Source: CBDCWQ01 sp965223435 (GTDB lineage: Bacteria; Myxococcota; Kuafuiibacteriia; Kuafuiibacteriales; Kuafuiibacteriaceae). From it: a stretch of 64,000 nucleotides of DNA. Location: positions 1,364,001 to 1,428,000 of the forward strand of contig CBDCWQ010000023.1 in assembly GCA_965223435.1 (NCBI GenBank). The letters run 5' to 3'. Under the pieces are notes generated by a model. The model had not been told where the DNA came from. It did not search any database and worked only from the letters and a program-made list of their open reading frames with translations. Positions 8,959-15,869 of this stretch are shown in pieces; within the stretch, counting starts at the first letter, position 1; each line of letters begins with the position of its first letter. A program made the position numbers and the translations under genes.

Positions 8959-9798
8959 ATGAACACCCCCTTAAGCGTTCAGCGTAAGCCGAGGTCCACG
9001 GGCGGGCCGAGTTTATTTCGGCCCGGGCCCCGTAAGGCCGAATGGGCCTTCGTCCTCTTGATGTTACAAGGCGTGGCCGCCTGCACGGTCATCGAAGACG
9101 GCGAAGTGGGTGTTTCAAAGAGCTTTGGCGCCATCAAGGATGTGCCGGTGCCTCAGGGGGTCGCCCTCGTTTTTCCGGTGATCCGAGAGATCGAGGTGTG
9201 GAACGTCAAGCTTCAAGAGATCAAGGAGGAGGCGCAGGTGCCATCTTCTGAAGGCCTCATTGTAGGGCTTGATACCACCTTATTGTTTCAGGTTGTGCCC
9301 GAGCAGGCCCCCTCCATCCGCAAAAACGTGGGCGCCAACTTTGTGCACGTTTTGGTCATCCCCTACCTGAGGAATGCAGTCCGCGATACCGTAAGTGGCT
9401 ATCAAGTCAAAAACATCTACAGCGAAACCGGTCGCAAGCAGATCGCGCAAAAGATCAAAGATTATTTGACCACCAACCTCGAAGTACGAGGCGTGACGGT
9501 CGTCGATGTTCTCCTTCGGGATGTAAAACTTCCGCTGAAATTCAAGGAGAGCATCGAGGCGAAGCTGACCGCCGAACAGAAGGCGGAGCAGAAGCGTTTC
9601 GAGCTTGAGCAAGCGCGGCGTGATGCCGAAATAGAGATCGCCCGCGCCGAGGGTGCTGCCAAGGCCCAAGAAATTGTTCGCTCGACACTCTCCGATTCCT
9701 ATCTTCAGTACCTTTGGATCAAGACCCTAAACGAGAATCCGAATGTCATCTATGTGGCCACGGAGGCGAACATGCCCATCTTTCGCGCCGTCAAGTAG
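8959..9798 (+). CDS. SPFH/prohibitin-family protein with lipoprotein-type N-terminus
   Basis: 279 residues from ATG 8959. The N-terminus is basic, then hydrophobic, ending in LMLQGVAAC with Cys42 in a lipobox-like V-A-A-C. The rest is an SPFH (band 7/prohibitin) domain: VGVSKSFGAIKDVPVPQGVAL, VGLDTTLLFQV, VRDTVSGYQVKNIYS and a long charged helix rich in Glu/Lys/Ala (about 190-245). SPFH proteins form large membrane rings and influence protease or membrane organisation. A lipid anchor facing the periplasm, instead of the usual transmembrane anchor, is inferred from the cysteine. A CPBP protease gene follows after 12 bases. Confidence 0.8.
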   Translation: MNTPLSVQRKPRSTGGPSLFRPGPRKAEWAFVLLMLQGVAACTVIEDGEVGVSKSFGAIKDVPVPQGVALVFPVIREIEVWNVKLQEIKEEAQVPSSEGLIVGLDTTLLFQVVPEQAPSIRKNVGANFVHVLVIPYLRNAVRDTVSGYQVKNIYSETGRKQIAQKIKDYLTTNLEVRGVTVVDVLLRDVKLPLKFKESIEAKLTAEQKAEQKRFELEQARRDAEIEIARAEGAAKAQEIVRSTLSDSYLQYLWIKTLNENPNVIYVATEANMPIFRAVK

Positions 9799-9810
9799 GC
9801 TACACGACCG

Positions 9811-10644
9811 TTGCCGGACGGGGACATCCAGACATCAGCTGTTCCAAGCGATGCGGCGGTCCGCGCGCTGTCCTGGCGGGACGGCGTTGTGGCGTGCATG
9901 GTCACCGTGGCTCTGCAGGCGGTTTTTCTTCTGGGCGTCTCGCTGACGGTGAGGCGTTTTGCCTTTGAGGCGGGTGATCCGCGCGCCGACCGGTGGTGGC
10001 GCGTTCTGAGTGATCTGGCGGTCGGGGCCTCTTTTTTGGGTGCGGTTTTGCTGCTCGTGCGCCTGCAGGGGCGGGCGTTTAAGGAGACCCTTCGATTCAA
10101 TCGGGTGCCTATCATCGGTGTGCCTTTGGTGGTGCTGATGCTTCTTATGACCAGCGCGTGGCCGCGCTGGATGGGATCCGGGTCCTTTCCTAGCCCTGCA
10201 TCAACCCGTTTTGATTGCAGCTTGGGGATGGTTGCGTTGGAGTTTTTCGCGATGGTGATCTTGGCCCCTCTGGGTGAGGAGATGCTTTTTAGGGGGTATC
10301 TGCTGCGGGCCTTCCAGGGCCGGGGGCCTTGGCCCGCCCTGGGGCTGACGACGCTGCTTTTTGGGCTCATGCACCCCGGTTTTCCGGAATCGCTTTTGAG
10401 TCACGCTCCGTTTGGGGTGGTGGCCGCCTCCGCGGTTTGGCTGACGCGATCTTTGTGGCCGGTGGTCGTGGGCCACGCCGTGTGGAACGCGGCGGTTTTT
10501 TTGGGGGCCCCGGTGCTGTTGGCGACGCCGACCCTCGTAGAGCTTTTGATCGCGTTGCCCTTTGAGCTTGCGGGTTTGATGCTGCTTGTCCGGCTGCGCG
10601 CGCAGGATAGCCGGGCACTTGAAGAGGAACGCATGAAACCTTGA
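9811..10644 (+). CDS. CPBP-family intramembrane metalloprotease (CAAX protease-like)
   Basis: 277 residues with about seven hydrophobic segments. The three CPBP motifs are present: Glu156-Glu157 and Arg161 (LGEEMLFRGYLL), His188 (FGLMHPGF), and His222 with Asn226 (GHAVWN). This is the ABI/Rce1-type glutamic intramembrane peptidase family. The TTG start is the first in frame after the SPFH stop; the true start could be somewhat further in. The 12-base spacing from the SPFH gene suggests co-expression; substrate unknown. Confidence 0.85.
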   Translation: MPDGDIQTSAVPSDAAVRALSWRDGVVACMVTVALQAVFLLGVSLTVRRFAFEAGDPRADRWWRVLSDLAVGASFLGAVLLLVRLQGRAFKETLRFNRVPIIGVPLVVLMLLMTSAWPRWMGSGSFPSPASTRFDCSLGMVALEFFAMVILAPLGEEMLFRGYLLRAFQGRGPWPALGLTTLLFGLMHPGFPESLLSHAPFGVVAASAVWLTRSLWPVVVGHAVWNAAVFLGAPVLLATPTLVELLIALPFELAGLMLLVRLRAQDSRALEEERMKP

Positions 10645-10757
10645 ATGCCCAACCCAAATTTGAAGCGCATCCGAGAGTGAAATGGGATTTTTGAATCGTT
10701 CTCACCCGGCAAGCCCTAGCAGGTTGCTGAAAAAGTCGCGGAGCGACGTTTCAGCGG

Positions 10758-10919
10758 CCTGCTCCCGTGCGCGTGCCCTTGCCCGTACGCGTGCCCGCTT
10801 TGGAGTCCATCGCTTCAATCGCCAGGGAATACGGGACTTTTCCGGAAAAGGGCGTGCAACAAATGACCTGCGTCGAGTTCGGGTACGCGAACGGGCAAGG
10901 GCACGCGTACGGGAGCAGG
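10758..10919. repeat. Long internal inverted repeat of the MITE-like element
   Basis: Arms of 40 bases at 10758-10797 and 10880-10919 are complementary at 37 of 40 positions, with an 82-base spacer. Each arm is itself built of degenerate GTGCCC/GTACGC units. Transcribed from either side it would fold into a long hairpin. Confidence 0.85.
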
Positions 10920-10941
10920 GTGTTTTTTAACACCCTGCTAG
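10920..10941. terminator. Terminator-like hairpin formed at the right end of the MITE
   Basis: AGCAGGGTGTT and AACACCCTGCT (from about 10914 to 10939) form a perfect 11-bp stem with a TTTT loop. There is no T tract after the stem, so intrinsic termination is uncertain. It could nevertheless insulate the converging CPBP and Cys-rich lipoprotein genes. Confidence 0.35.
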
Positions 10942-10961
10942 CCCATATGGGTGAGCTGGGA

Positions 10962-11267
10962 TCAGGTGTCGCGTTTGGGGCACTGGAGGTTGACGCCCCC
11001 TGGGTGTTTTTCTTGGCAGCGGCCTAGGGCTTCTAGGCTGCACGCCTTTTCGGCTTCGATGCATGCGACGTAGTCACGGAATGCCTGCAGCTTTGCCGGG
11101 CTGCAGTGCTTGAGGTTGTGTTCGCACAGGGGATCGGGACTATGGACCACATCCGAGCCAGCACAATGGTTCTCGAAAAAACGGGTCTTTCGGTGGCAAG
11201 GGTTTGAGGCGCAGGCGCCCACCAAGTTGATCATCACGAGTACGCCGATAAAGCTCAAACCGTTCAT
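10962..11267 (-). CDS. Small cysteine-rich lipoprotein
   Basis: 101 residues from ATG 11267, which has a good ribosome binding site (GGGGAG, about 8 bases upstream). The signal MNGLSFIGVLVMINLVGAC ends in a lipobox cysteine. The mature part has about eight more cysteines (NPCHRKTRFFENHC, LCEHNLKHC, ACIEAEKAC, GRCQEKH, LQCPK), suggesting disulfide bonding outside the cytoplasm. No family recognised. It lies next to the MITE-like element and is divergent from the M23 peptidase gene over about 260 bp. Confidence 0.75.
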   Translation of the reverse strand: MNGLSFIGVLVMINLVGACASNPCHRKTRFFENHCAGSDVVHSPDPLCEHNLKHCSPAKLQAFRDYVACIEAEKACSLEALGRCQEKHPGGVNLQCPKRDT

Positions 11268-11528
11268 TTTAGGTCTCCCCTTCAACCTGCCCAACCATTC
11301 TTCGCGGGTAAGGTCAACGCTTGAAGAGGGATGGGGGCCTGCCTTTCTCACCTACGCTGGACCCCGGTCGTCGGTCTCGACGCTGGGCCGTGACGCGGCA
11401 CCGACGCGGGGGCATCCGACGTTGGGTACCGCACCCCGTTTGGGAGAACGCCCAAAAAAAACCATCCGAGGATGCGTGCGCACGCGAGGTCACTGGCCCC
11501 CGGTCGCTTTTCGTGGGATGGAGTCGCC

Positions 11529-12929
11529 ATGCGGCTCGGCAGCACCATTGGGCCGCCCAAGCCCAAACGACGTGTTGGTCGAGGGCTGCTCCTGCTGGCC
11601 CTGGTCGGGGCCGCCGTGTTTCTCGGCCTGACCGGTTTGCGCGTGGGTTCGGCCCCTTCGGTTCGGGTAGAGACCAACCGTCCTGGCTTTGGCAAAAACA
11701 CCGTCATTCGGGTTCATATTGAAGGGACCCGGCTCGCGCGGGTCCAGGTCGGACTGGCGCAGGGTGCCCAGCGACTGACGCTCAAAGAGCTCAGGTTCGT
11801 GGCCACATCCACCTGGACCTTGGCCGCGCCGGAAACGATGCGGCCTCGTCTCGAGATTCCTCTCGAGTCGGCGCACTTGTCGAGCCTCCGCGAAGGGCCG
11901 GCGACCTTGACCGTAACGGTCCTTCGGCATGGGACGTGGTTGAAATCGCTCCCGACGGTGACTTCGACCAAGACCTTGCCGGTCCGCCTTCTCCCGCCTT
12001 CCATCCAGCCGAAGCCAGGCTACGTCCTTGCGGCCCAAGGGGGGGCCGAAGTGGTGGTGTACGAAGTCGGGAAAACGGCGGTCCGCCATGGCGTGCGCGC
12101 GGGTCGATGGTGGTTTCGGGGTTATCCACTGCCCGGAGGGACCCAGGGGACATGTTTTGCGTTTTTCTCAGTGCCCTATGATCTCGGTTCGATCGAGAAG
12201 GTGCGATTGGTGGCTCAAGATGCCTTCGACAACGAAGCCACCGCACCTTTTATTGATCGTTTTAAGGCGAACCCGTTCAAGAAGGATACCATCCACGTGT
12301 CGGATCGGGTGCTTGAACAGATTGTTCCGGGGGTGATGCAAAAGACGCCGTCTCTCAAAGACCGGGGCTCTTTGGTGGACAACTACATCGCGATGAACCG
12401 GGATCTGAGGCGCCAAAACCGCCAGCGCCTCAAGGCATTGGCAGAAAAGTCGGTGCCGAAGTTCCTGTGGAACAAGGCCTTTGTACAAATGAAATCCAAG
12501 GTGATTTCAGCCTTTGCCGATCGCCGAACGTACTACTACGAAGGGCGGGAGATCGACCGCCAGGACCACCTCGGATACGACCTGGCGTCGTTCAGGAGGG
12601 GTCCTATTCCTGCGTCCAACGATGGTCTGGTGGTTCTGGCTGAGTACTTTGGTATTTTTGGGCAAGCGGTGGTGATTGATCACGGGTACGGCCTGATGAG
12701 CTTGTACGGTCATTTGTCTAAGATTGAGGTGCGGGTGGGTGATCGCGTCACGCGGGGCCATGTCATAGGTCGCACCGGTAGCACCGGCCTCGCGCTCGGA
12801 GATCATCTGCACTTTACGCTTTTGCTTCACGGGCTCGCGGTGGACCCCCTCGAATGGTGGGATGGTCACTGGATCCGTGATCGTATCGCAGCGAAACTAG
12901 GCGCTGCGCTTTCGTTTGTCAGCGAGTAA
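11529..12929 (+). CDS. M23-family (LytM-type) metallopeptidase, membrane anchored
   Basis: 466 residues from ATG 11529 (MRLGSTIGPPKPKRR); in-frame codons upstream look non-coding. One N-terminal transmembrane helix (LLLLALVGAAVFLGLTGL) anchors it. A beta-rich middle part (about 40-260) precedes the LytM domain, where HLGYDLAS supplies the first His and Asp and DHLHFTLL the HxH pair of the zinc site; the conserved YGHLS is also present. All metal ligands are intact, so it should be an active peptidoglycan endopeptidase. It is followed 15 bases later by a methyltransferase gene. Confidence 0.85.
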   Translation: MRLGSTIGPPKPKRRVGRGLLLLALVGAAVFLGLTGLRVGSAPSVRVETNRPGFGKNTVIRVHIEGTRLARVQVGLAQGAQRLTLKELRFVATSTWTLAAPETMRPRLEIPLESAHLSSLREGPATLTVTVLRHGTWLKSLPTVTSTKTLPVRLLPPSIQPKPGYVLAAQGGAEVVVYEVGKTAVRHGVRAGRWWFRGYPLPGGTQGTCFAFFSVPYDLGSIEKVRLVAQDAFDNEATAPFIDRFKANPFKKDTIHVSDRVLEQIVPGVMQKTPSLKDRGSLVDNYIAMNRDLRRQNRQRLKALAEKSVPKFLWNKAFVQMKSKVISAFADRRTYYYEGREIDRQDHLGYDLASFRRGPIPASNDGLVVLAEYFGIFGQAVVIDHGYGLMSLYGHLSKIEVRVGDRVTRGHVIGRTGSTGLALGDHLHFTLLLHGLAVDPLEWWDGHWIRDRIAAKLGAALSFVSE

Positions 12930-12944
12930 AACCGGGGGAGGTTC

Positions 12945-13793
12945 ATGGCGAAGAAAAACAAAGTCCGAAAGAAGGGCAAACAAAAAAAGGCGGGCAAGTC
13001 GATGGCCGCAAAGGCCGATCGCTACGCTTTGTACCTCAAGTCCGTTCAGGACCCTACGGTTGACGTCCGTTTTTTTGGACGCGTGTATAAATCCTTCTTT
13101 AAAAAGGCGCCCAAGGCCCTTCGAGAGGATTTTTGTGGGACCGCCGCGGTCTGCTGCGAGTGGGCGAAAAAGAAAAAAGATCGTAAATCCTATGGTGTGG
13201 ATATTGATCCGGAGCCACTCGCGTGGGGTCGGCAGCACAACGTTGCGAAGTTAAGACCCGATGTTCAAGAACGTGTACAGTTGATTGAAGGAGACGTTCG
13301 GAGCGCAACTTCGCCGAGGGTGGATATCGTTGTTGCCCAGAACTTTTCGTATTGCATTTTCCGAACCAGGGACCAGCTGCGAGACTATTTCCGCGCAGCC
13401 CTCAGAAGTTTCAACGAGCGGGGCGTACTCATCTTAGATCTGTTCGGCGGTTACGAATCCATCGAAGACAACCGTGAAGAAGTCACCGAACACAGTAAGT
13501 TTGATTACGTATGGGAACAAGCAAAATTTGACCCCATTACCCACGATGCAACCTTCCACATTCATTTTCGTTTCCCCGACGGGAGTCGGCTGAAGCGTGC
13601 ATTTTCTTACGAATGGCGCCTTTGGACGATCCCAGAAGTTCGGGAGGTTTTGCTCGAGGCTGGGTATTCTGAAACCCATGCGTACTGGGAAGACACCGAC
13701 AAGAAATCGGGGGAGGGCAACGGGATCTATCGTCGGCGAGAACACGGTGAAAGCGACCCCGCGTGGAACGCATACATCGTGGGCGTCAAGTAG
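12945..13793 (+). CDS. Class I SAM-dependent methyltransferase
   Basis: 282 residues, preceded by a strong GGGGGAGG ribosome binding site. The first 25 residues are very rich in Lys. The Rossmann fold shows motif I as REDFCGTAAVCCEWAKK, motif II as YGVDIDPEPLAWG, motif III GDVRS and motif IV VDIVVAQNFSYCIF. The EDFCGT(A/G) version of motif I marks a bacterial and archaeal methyltransferase group of unassigned substrate. Lysine-rich N-terminal tails often indicate nucleic acid or ribosome contact (inference). Probably co-transcribed with the M23 gene. Confidence 0.85.
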   Translation: MAKKNKVRKKGKQKKAGKSMAAKADRYALYLKSVQDPTVDVRFFGRVYKSFFKKAPKALREDFCGTAAVCCEWAKKKKDRKSYGVDIDPEPLAWGRQHNVAKLRPDVQERVQLIEGDVRSATSPRVDIVVAQNFSYCIFRTRDQLRDYFRAALRSFNERGVLILDLFGGYESIEDNREEVTEHSKFDYVWEQAKFDPITHDATFHIHFRFPDGSRLKRAFSYEWRLWTIPEVREVLLEAGYSETHAYWEDTDKKSGEGNGIYRRREHGESDPAWNAYIVGVK

Positions 13794-13803
13794 GCTGGGG
13801 GCT

Positions 13804-15729
13804 CTACTTCAGTCCAAAGAGCTTGCGCCCTTTGGGTTTGTCTTTTTTTGATTCTCGCCTTCGCACCAGCCGCAGCTCCCGCTGGGCGTCGTGGTCTCGC
13901 GGGTTGACCTCTAGGGCCCGCTTAAACATCCGTTCGGCGAGTCCGTTGTTACCGTCCATCCGCGCAAACTGACCGAGAATCGTATGCGCGCGGGGCGTCT
14001 TTGGGTCTTGGGCGAGGGCTTGCTTGGCCAGCTCGGCGGCGCGGCCCTTGAGTTTTTCGCGTTCCTCGGTGTTTTTTGTGTTGAGGAACTCAGTGTAGCT
14101 GAGCGCCATGCGGTACTCGACGGCGCCTGGCCTGAGTGTGACCGCGGTCTTGAATTCTGCGAGTGCGCCTCCAGGGGCGTTTTGGCTGAGGTAGCGTTGT
14201 CCTCTGTGGTATGCGGCTTCTGCGTCCAATTTGGCACGCCGCTCATCCGGTTGCTTTTCCGACGATACTGCTCTTCTTTTGCGCGGCCGCGGCGGACTGC
14301 CCTGCGAAAGTTTGGCTTTGAGTCCATCTCTTGCCGCCCTCATTCTCGAGTAGATTTCGGTGGCCTTACGGGCGAGGTCGGTGGGGAGTTCTTTGGTGTG
14401 CTCCGGAGAAAACTTTTTTGCGTTTTGTAAAAAAGCGCTCTCAATGAGTTCTTCTGTTGCGTCCTCCGCCACACGGAGGACGACATGGTCCGCGCGGCCT
14501 TTGACACGAAGGTACTCTGTCAAGATGGCCTCTCGCTCTTGGTCATCGATGAAGGTGCTGTTGTCTCTGGTTAAGGGCCGCCTTCTTTTCTCTTTTTCGG
14601 CTGTGGGTTTAGTGGCCTGGGTGAGCAACTCCATGGAATGAGTCAAGAGCATGGTGGCAAGAATCTGGTCGGTGACCACGCGGTCCAGGCTGCTTTGCTG
14701 ACGGAGTTTACCTAGAGGTTGGTCCCCCTTGAAGGCCGAGAGAAACTTGATTTCTCGACCGCTCAGTTTGTAGCGTTGCCCCAGCGTATCGATATCTTCG
14801 GTGAGCTTTGCGTGTGCGCCGAAATTTGGCTCCAGGAGTTGCCCGAGGCGACCCGGGTCGTAGTAGAACCTGACGCCTTCCAAAATAAGCGGTGCGACTT
14901 TGCAGTTGAAAATTGTTGTATTTTCGACGAAGGCACTTCCTTGTTCGAAAGTATACTCTACGGTCGGCCACTGAAAGCAGGCCAGTACCTTGTCCCGAAC
15001 TTGGGCTTGGAGTGCGGTAAAGACGTCGTTGGCGGTGAGAAATTTCAGTTCGATCAGGACTTCGCCCAGACGGGCCTGCCCCTTGTCTTTGGCCATCTTT
15101 TTCATGGCCCGTGACAGATGAACTTCGGTGATGATACCCAGGCGGAGCAGTACGCGCCCCAGGGTGTCTCCTCGGGCGCCGTGCTCTGCAAACACGGGCT
15201 CCCCGTTAAGAAAGTATACGGTGGTGGCGATTTCTTGGGCCTTGAGTTTGAGTACACCCGTTGCGTTTGCTTTCCACAGCGCAACCAGAACCTCCGCAAA
15301 GGATGAGCCCGTGGGCGGTAGGGCCAGTTGTACGTGGTGGCTCGTGGACGGGATAATGCTCTCGAGGTGAGACGCAATGACTTCCGCTGTTTGGCCGGCA
15401 CCGACAACCACATCGGGTTGGCGGCTTGGTGACAGCTTTGATTCGAGTTGGTGCGCATACGCGGCGGAGCCGATGAGCATGACTCGAGGGGGGGCGGCGC
15501 CGGTTTTGAGTTTCCGGCAGACAAGAGCGGCATCGATTTCCTCGTTGCTGGAGTCCAAGATCACGACGGGCGGAGAATGCTCCCAGGCCATTTGGCATGC
15601 CTGGGCCGCGTCTTCCGCCGAAAGGATACGATAGCCCTTGGCGGTAAGAAAGGGTTCGAGGGTCAGGGTCAAAGACCCGTCGTCACCCACGATCAAGATG
15701 GGTTCTGATTGAGCCAACGCTACCCCCAT
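13804..15729 (-). CDS. Pseudo-receiver / DUF4388 (PATAN-like) / J-domain-like / TPR protein
   Basis: 641 residues. About 10-125: a receiver fold with Asp59 (VVILDSSNEE) at the phosphoacceptor position, but the acidic pocket reads VGDDG where VDDD is usual. About 142-270: DUF4388/PATAN-type segment (TGVLKLKAQEIATTVYFLNGEPVFAEHGARGDTLG, with LGIITEVHLSRAM and LGEVLIELKFLT). About 400-475: a helical part resembling a J-domain but lacking HPD. About 505-630: TPR repeats, then a Lys-rich tail. This architecture is typical of Myxococcota-type signalling proteins linked to motility or polarity. It converges on the methyltransferase with 10 bases between stops and lies 140 bases downstream of lon. 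Confidence 0.75.
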   Translation of the reverse strand: MGVALAQSEPILIVGDDGSLTLTLEPFLTAKGYRILSAEDAAQACQMAWEHSPPVVILDSSNEEIDAALVCRKLKTGAAPPRVMLIGSAAYAHQLESKLSPSRQPDVVVGAGQTAEVIASHLESIIPSTSHHVQLALPPTGSSFAEVLVALWKANATGVLKLKAQEIATTVYFLNGEPVFAEHGARGDTLGRVLLRLGIITEVHLSRAMKKMAKDKGQARLGEVLIELKFLTANDVFTALQAQVRDKVLACFQWPTVEYTFEQGSAFVENTTIFNCKVAPLILEGVRFYYDPGRLGQLLEPNFGAHAKLTEDIDTLGQRYKLSGREIKFLSAFKGDQPLGKLRQQSSLDRVVTDQILATMLLTHSMELLTQATKPTAEKEKRRRPLTRDNSTFIDDQEREAILTEYLRVKGRADHVVLRVAEDATEELIESAFLQNAKKFSPEHTKELPTDLARKATEIYSRMRAARDGLKAKLSQGSPPRPRKRRAVSSEKQPDERRAKLDAEAAYHRGQRYLSQNAPGGALAEFKTAVTLRPGAVEYRMALSYTEFLNTKNTEEREKLKGRAAELAKQALAQDPKTPRAHTILGQFARMDGNNGLAERMFKRALEVNPRDHDAQRELRLVRRRESKKDKPKGRKLFGLK

Positions 15730-15869
15730 GATCGCGAATCCGGGTCCCGGGGCGCAAGGGGTTTATTTGAGGCTATTGTAGGACGCGCGCACAAACCAGA
15801 CCCGTGTCATGAAAAAGGCTGGCTGCATGAGCGAGGGGGCGGTGTGTGCGGCGGAACGCGCCCCTTTCC

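Larger units (their letters stand above)
10716..10941. mobile_element. MITE-like non-coding element with CTAG-flanked terminal inverted repeats
   Basis: The element is bounded by CTAG at both ends (10716-10719 and 10938-10941). Left end CTAGCAGGTTGCTGAAAAA and the reverse complement of the right end, CTAGCAGGGTGTTAAAAAA, match at 15 of 19 positions. It is 226 bp, encodes no transposase and has a long internal inverted repeat. TIRs of the type AGCAGG..GCTGAAAAA resemble ends of IS4/IS1182-like elements, so it is probably moved in trans by such a transposase (inference). It sits between the CPBP gene and the Cys-rich lipoprotein gene. Confidence 0.65.

Noticed and set aside
10758..10919. Possible CRISPR-like repeat array
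   Set aside because: The repeats are inverted arms of one hairpin, not regularly spaced direct repeats, and no cas genes are present.
10767..11027. Open frame inside the MITE-like element
   Set aside because: It runs across the inverted repeat and out into the flank, with low-complexity Arg/Val content and no similarity to a transposase.
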